From Metallyticus violacea (taxonomy: Eukaryota; Arthropoda; Insecta; Mantodea; Metallyticidae), in assembly GCA_030762175.1 (NCBI GenBank), contig CM060831.1:28221001-28285000 (forward strand): DNA of 64,000 nucleotides, read 5' to 3'. Shown piece by piece: positions 58,270 through 64,000 of this stretch. The notes beneath the pieces were generated by a model, which made no database searches, was not told the origin of the DNA, and was given only the letters and a program-made list of their open reading frames with translations. A program made the position numbers and the translations under genes. Position 1 is the first letter of the stretch; every line of letters starts with the position of its first letter.

Positions 58270-60030
58270 AATAACATACATTTTAAATATTAAATGGCTA
58301 TATATTTTTCGATGGATCGCATGGATAAATATCTGTCATCTGTCAAATCTGCGTGTTTTTTTTTTTTTTTTTTATTTTATTTTCTTTCCTCTTTCTTTTT
58401 GAAATATTAACATCCACTGATTGCCACTTTACTAGTTCAGTCACTGTGACAGAAAATATTTGAATAGGAGAAAGTAAACTCAAAATATTTGCGAACAAAT
58501 GTAAAAAGTACAAAGTGATTTATAAATCGAGTTCTTATTAAATGCTTTCTTATATTTTAAACTAATAGCTAAGGCCCGGATTTTTAGGTTTTTATAAACC
58601 CTGAAGTAGCTTTTTAACATGTTAGATAGTTTTTTTTTTTTTTTTTTAACACGTTTAGGGTAATTTTTTTTTAAAGTTTCTCTTAGATAAAGTGAACAAA
58701 GACATTAAAACAACATAAACATAATATAAATGTATTTTAATGTAATTTTACTTATATTTTCCATTGTTCTGAAACGCCAAACTACATTAACACTTAAAAT
58801 TTCTAAGTCCATGGCACAGCATTTTTTTTCTTTTAAGTTGTAAAGCAACTAAACTTACTAAAACGTTCAAGTCTTTATAATACAATTTTGCATCTGTGGT
58901 AAAACTGGGATCACCACAGTTTAATCAACCAACTTTTAGAAAACTTTCCTTTGTATCTTGCTGTAGCTGTTAATAAACTGGAAGTGTCAGTTTTTTTGCC
59001 TTCAGTTTGCTTATAAATAAGAATTGCACCGGAAAATTTTCTTTGACAGAACGTGACTAACAATAAAGAAACAGAAGATAGTCACTTAAGTCACTTAAGA
59101 AAAATAGTATTGAATGTGGCTGACACAATAGTATTACGAAATTAAATTCAGTTTACTTCTAAAAATACGTTAAATTTCGACAACGCTTTTAACACAAAAT
59201 AACAATGATGGTATTATAAAATTAAATGTAATGATTTGTCTTTGAAGTTCATCGATAGTTGGCTAATGTTTTAAAAGTAGTTTTATTCTAAAAATTATTA
59301 AAATTAATTTTAATAATTTAAAATGAATTTAAATTAATTTTTAAACTATAATTTTAACTGTTTTTTTAGGTTTCTACGACCTATATAGTCAGTTTTATAT
59401 TTCATAAGATTCAACTATGTGACTCCAATGATAAAGAAACGGATAATTACGTTAAAATATCACAGTTAGCTAGCAAGAAACAAAATAGTTTAAAACCTAA
59501 GAATCTGGGCCCTACAAATGTTTTATCAAGTGCTGAATCTCGAGTTAAATCCCATTAAAAACAGTGTGAAAGCTGTGCGAGGCGAAACACACTGAAGTGT
59601 GTCTGTTGTCCCACACATATCTATTGGCACAATAACTAGACCAGAAAGAGCAAATATAGTTTTCCGCAGATGAGTCATCCAAAGCATGGTGTGCCAGCAG
59701 AGGTTCTTCGAACTCGGCGAATGAATTGAGTAAAGAAGACAAAAATAACAAGGGTGTCAATATAAACAGCAGTGTCTGATATCCACAAGCAACACATTTG
59801 TTTCTACTGGCATTACTCTCTTAAGCCGATGTTTGTCATCCACATATAGCTGCTTCTTCGGGCGATAATATTCAATTAAAACCTTTACAGCAGCACGCGA
59901 TGCAAAACTGCCATTAAGCTTTAATGTTAAACGTTTCTAAACTAATGGTGGGAATTAATGGTAGAAAATTTAAACGTGTTTACTTATTTAAACAAAAATT
60001 ATGTGATGTTTTACTCAAAAGACTTGGTTT
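58270..60030. other. AT-rich DNA with homopolymer runs, nothing recognised
   Basis: T runs at about 58355-58372 and 58631-58648; no coding sequence or known repeat family seen. Confidence 0.4.
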
Positions 60031-60032
60031 TT

Positions 60033-60326
60033 TGTTTTTATTATTTACGGACGCTCTTTAACATCTCACGTCATCAGCGTCCCATTCTCTTCAGGGGCGT
60101 GAAACGGCAGATAAAGTTTGCTCAGAAGTCTCTTCTTTCAGACTTGAGGTTCTTTTTCGTGCCGCAAATCCAGGGCACGGGACCCACGACTTTACTTGCC
60201 TTCCGAAGGAAGCCCATACTTAGGAGTTTTACGCCCGAAAAAATCCATCGAGCCTGGCCGGGTTTGAACCAGTGGTGTTGGGTTTAGGAGGTAAGCATGG
60301 TTACCACTACATCACCAGGACCGACC
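60033..60326 (-). mobile_element. tRNA-derived SINE, family A, copy 11
   Basis: Near full length in reverse orientation (ttatttacggacgctctt to catcaccaggaccgacc) with well preserved CG dinucleotides, suggesting a younger copy. Confidence 0.87.
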
Positions 60327-60329
60327 TTA

Positions 60330-61815
60330 CTGAAAATACAAGGCTATACTAAAACATAATACACAATTTAAGCTTTCTTATTGTTTATATTGTTTTTATG
60401 AAGTTTAAGGTTTATGTCAACATATAGTATAACAAAAGTTGTTGCTTGCTATTTCCGTAAGTTGCAGCTTGCGAATTTAAGTAGGACCTTGCCTTTAGGC
60501 TTCATTTTATCAGCAAATTTACTGTTCACATTTTTCAGCACATAATAATCTCTATGGGGCACGTTTTTCATTCACATCACTATTACTTTATGAATAACTC
60601 TAAAATTCTTTTTTTTTTTCCTTCTTTATACAAAGAATATTTCAATAAATGCACTGTTTGAAATATTAAACCATTTCATTTCAATGAAAATGTAATAATA
60701 TAGAAAATGAAAATGTTAAAATAATACATTTTAATAGAGCTAATAAATTATATAAAGTTTTTTTCGAAGCACACGTTTCGCCATAAAATAGTTTAAATTT
60801 CACCATAAGAGATCAGCTTTAAAAATAGTCACACGATAGGAAAAAAGATATAACATTATTATGTACACAAGCTCCCAAAACGTTCCATTCAAAATTTAAG
60901 ATTTTAAAATTTCTAAATCTTGTAATTTTCAAACAATTTTTTTCAATGTTTTATCACAAGCTGCTCCATCAGTATGATAACGTGGTAAAATGTCCATGTT
61001 GATAAGTTTAATAGTTTAAAAATTGTTTTATTTGCTTTTATATAATAATTAATATTTCAAGCAGTGCAAAGTTTATAATTTTGAAAAAAATACTATATTA
61101 TTTTGATGCTAAGATAACAAACAGTGAAATTATAGATTTTTAGTTCTACCCTGACAGTTTCAGGGGGGAAAAAAACCTTAATATCTGCTATATTTTTTAC
61201 ATTTTTTTTAAATGATTGATCAAATTATTACCCTATATCTTTAGTATAAGTATGTTCTAAAAACCACATGACAATTCATTTTTGATAAAAAAAATACTGG
61301 TTAAAAACTGTATCTTGTTAAACATTCTGAATGAAAAATAAATATGATAATAATTTAAAACAGGCATTTTAAAATTAAGTTAGAATGTTTAAAACATCCA
61401 TACCTCTCAATGGGCGTTTAAAAACCTCTAATGTAAAAAGCGATAGCACAGGTTAAGAAACTAGAAAATGAGCAGTGCTTTAGCTTTACAATAAAAAAAA
61501 TATGATTTATAGAAGATTTTGTCCAAATTTCACCTTTGGTTATCCTTGTGTTAAAAATGAGTTGCCTAATGGCGTGTTTCGTATATCCTGCACTAGCAGA
61601 TGAGAAAGGCGATTTTACTCAAACAGGCCCATGCATAAATGGGAGAATTTTGAGAAAATTAATAATCTTAAAGCAATTTAATGTACGTGGTTTTTTCTCG
61701 TACAATATTGGTGTTAAATGCTAATTTTGTGATATTGTTAATATAAGATCTTTTACGTTTCGACTTGTGGCAATCGGAGATACGTTAAGCTTTCTATCAC
61801 AACTGCCAAGATCGA
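60330..61815. other. AT-rich DNA, nothing recognised
   Basis: No coding sequence or known repeat family seen by eye. Confidence 0.4.
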
Positions 61816-61819
61816 TGGT

Positions 61820-61990
61820 ATGAATGAATTGTGGCAGAAACGAGCCCGAGTCCGTTGGCGGTAAATTTACTGGCATTTGGCTTTTCATGCTGAGGGAAAG
61901 CAAGGATAAAACCCCACCCGAGCAACCTGAACCAAGCAGGACTCGAACCGCTTTTGCAGTTGGTTACTTGTTCAAATTGAGACATATTTA
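61820..61990 (-). repeat. tRNA-like SINE of another family
   Basis: Reverse strand carries gcggttcgagtcctgcttgg (B box) followed by a body with tcgggtggggttttatcc. Single copy here, so the family call is tentative. Confidence 0.45.
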
Positions 61991-62549
61991 GTTTCTGCCA
62001 ATGTACTAAAGCGATATATTCTACTGGTATCTATGTTGACTATGTCTATGGCTTTGATTTTGTCACATATATAAAATGCATACATACAAACTGGAATATA
62101 TCGGCTTTATATGGGGTTTTCCACCAAATAAATCCTACACCTTTAAACACATTAACAAATATAAATGTGATGGTAAGGTTGCCAGATAGTTCTCTATTTC
62201 ATTTGCATTCAAGTTCATTTGCACTGACTAGGAAAAGGTTATGTTCTAGGTATAATCAGTTGATGTATTCAAACGTAATATAATTTTGAGATGGGGTTTA
62301 TATGTGAGAGTTCAGCTTACGGTGACTTTTTATTTAATAAGATACTTTTTAATTTAAAAGTCAGTAATATAATCAGTCCTGTTACATGATCTTGCTTAAG
62401 AAGCTACAACATATTTTAATACTTTTTTCACCCACAGTCGATCTATTATTCTGTCATGTAATTCAAACATTTAGCATAAATCAATATTCAAAATGACTCC
62501 CTTTAGCCCTCACACATGAACAAACAAACTCACTCTAGTCATTCATCTA

Positions 62550-63270
62550 TAGTAGTAGCACTACCTTCATTGAGAAATCCGCCAATGGTGACCGCTTGAG
62601 ACTGTCAATAATTAGATGCTCTCAAGCACTGCCCTCAAACAATGCCAACAGATTACAGGTAGGTACTGATAGAAGACCACTCGTGAACAACATTTCTCTC
62701 AAACTAAGTATAGGCGGTCCTTGCATTGTGAGCTGGATGGTAACTCCAATGCCTTTCAAATTCTTCATAGATTTCAGCAGACTTGTTCCGTACAGTTGTC
62801 TTAAATCCATTTTTACGGAAATAGAGCTGGTAACACCATCAAAGCGTATTCCCCAGCAAACTATTACTGAGGCACAATGGATCTTCTCACAAGTCTGTCG
62901 TGAAGTCGAGACATATACTATGTCATTTTGAGAGTTATCGCTTTCTTCAGTATTTAATTCTTCATTGTTGACGTAATGCTGTAGTACTCACTCGATTGTA
63001 TGTCAACAGCAGTTCTGCAGTCAGAAATGCCCAATATTGCGACGAAAAACTCTCAGTCCAATACTGGCTATGTTCATCTCAGGGGCCATCAATATCTGCT
63101 TTCGAACTGGATTCGCCGACCAGAGACTGTCACTACTTTGCAAAAGCCATGGTCCTCACAGAGCATGCATGACTGAATCTGAAGCGTTGGGTGGTGCGAT
63201 ACACCAACATCCAACTAATTTCAAGTTTTTTAAGGATCAAGAAAATTTCGCTTTATGATTTTTCAATTCT
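62550..63270. other. less AT-rich segment with open frames on both strands, unidentified
   Basis: Open frames at 62596-62931 (+), 63037-63258 (+) and 62622-62810 (-) overlap; base composition is higher in GC than the flanks. No domain recognised. Might be an old transposon. Confidence 0.25.
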
Positions 63271-64000
63271 GTTATGAATATCACGACAAGATTCTCATAA
63301 CATCCTCTTTTCATATTTAACTTTAAGTAATATACTCTTTCTGTTGCACTTACACTCAACAATGAGAATTATGGTGTCTGACAACAAAACTGTTATCTGA
63401 ACGCCAAAACACTTGATATTGTTCCTCCATTTATGTCAAAATTCTGTATAATATGAACAATTTAAATCGTAATTATATAATCTTTGGAATCTATAAATGC
63501 ACAATAGCCAACTTATATAGTGTAATACAGTAATAGAACACTGAATACTGTCATTATAGCTCCATGCAAATCACTTTTATATGCAGATATACGGCCTACC
63601 TCACAGTAAGTAGAACTTAGAACTTGTAACGGCTAATCAAAATAGATTTTATGAAAGTAATAAGGTGGATTTAAGGCTAATATTGAAGATTAAGGAGTCA
63701 AAATTTTTAAAAAGTATGTAAAAAATAATGAAACATGCAAATCTTTAAAATTACCACCTTTTTATTTGCGTAGCAAACTTATATAGGCAAGTCATATTAA
63801 CAATTTATATAAAACTCTCAAGAGTAATTTTCTTATTGAGGAACTTAAAAATATGCATCAATCATGAGAAGCTGAAAACGGTATATTATATATTTTTTTT
63901 TTTTTTCCATTCGCATATATTGCATTATGGAATGTTGTGTGGTAATTGCCCTACACAGAACAAGCATTTATATGACCAAATAGCAGTTAGAATAATAGGT

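Noticed and set aside
1..64000. Bacterial operons, riboswitches or CRISPR arrays
   Set aside because: Introns, GT-AG sites, SINEs and animal genes show this is nuclear animal DNA.

Overview
This window looks like a piece of a large, AT-rich arthropod genome, most probably an insect. The evidence is split genes with long introns and clean GT-AG junctions, an RBBP5 protein that reads like insect orthologues, and a dense load of arthropod-type repeats: mariner, hAT, APE-type LINEs, tRNA-derived SINEs and Penelope-like retroelements. The species cannot be named from the sequence.

Host genes. (1) The left half, about 2.3-32.1 kb on the minus strand, is one gene, the WD40 histone-methyltransferase cofactor RBBP5. 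Nine coding exons join in phase into about 372 residues starting from the true N-terminus; the C-terminal exons lie off the left edge. (2) Divergently, from 32.64 kb on the plus strand, starts a small TPX2-like (mei-38-like) spindle/microtubule protein of four coding exons, with a possible fifth terminal exon and a poly(A) signal at 45.02 kb. The two start codons are only about 510 bp apart, so they probably share a bidirectional promoter. (3) At 55.9-56.3 kb (minus) lies the GC-rich terminal coding exon of a RHOU/RHOV-type atypical Rho GTPase ending in a palmitoylation-type CCFS tail; its first exon was not found in the window.

The rest is intron and intergenic DNA packed with mobile elements: eleven copies of one tRNA-derived SINE, three of a second, fragments of others; at least four mariner copies; two hAT remnants; a transposon with long inverted repeats around a transposase remnant; a DDE_3-type transposase pseudogene; and LINE fragments.

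The most interesting system is a set of Penelope-like elements (PLEs) and their short palindromic derivatives that carry hammerhead-ribozyme motifs. In all five PLE copies with GIY-YIG endonuclease sequence, a hammerhead motif or its remnant lies just downstream of the endonuclease on the same strand. Solo palindromes with hammerheads are flanked by 11-14 bp target-site duplications and sit inside other transposons. Several motifs have an intact core and a pairing helix I. One subfamily carries a paired C3-to-U and G8-to-A exchange in the catalytic core, in two copies with an identical 48-nt ribozyme region. Association of hammerheads with PLEs is established knowledge; the covarying core, the 2-bp helix III and the mobile solo palindromes are what deserve testing here.
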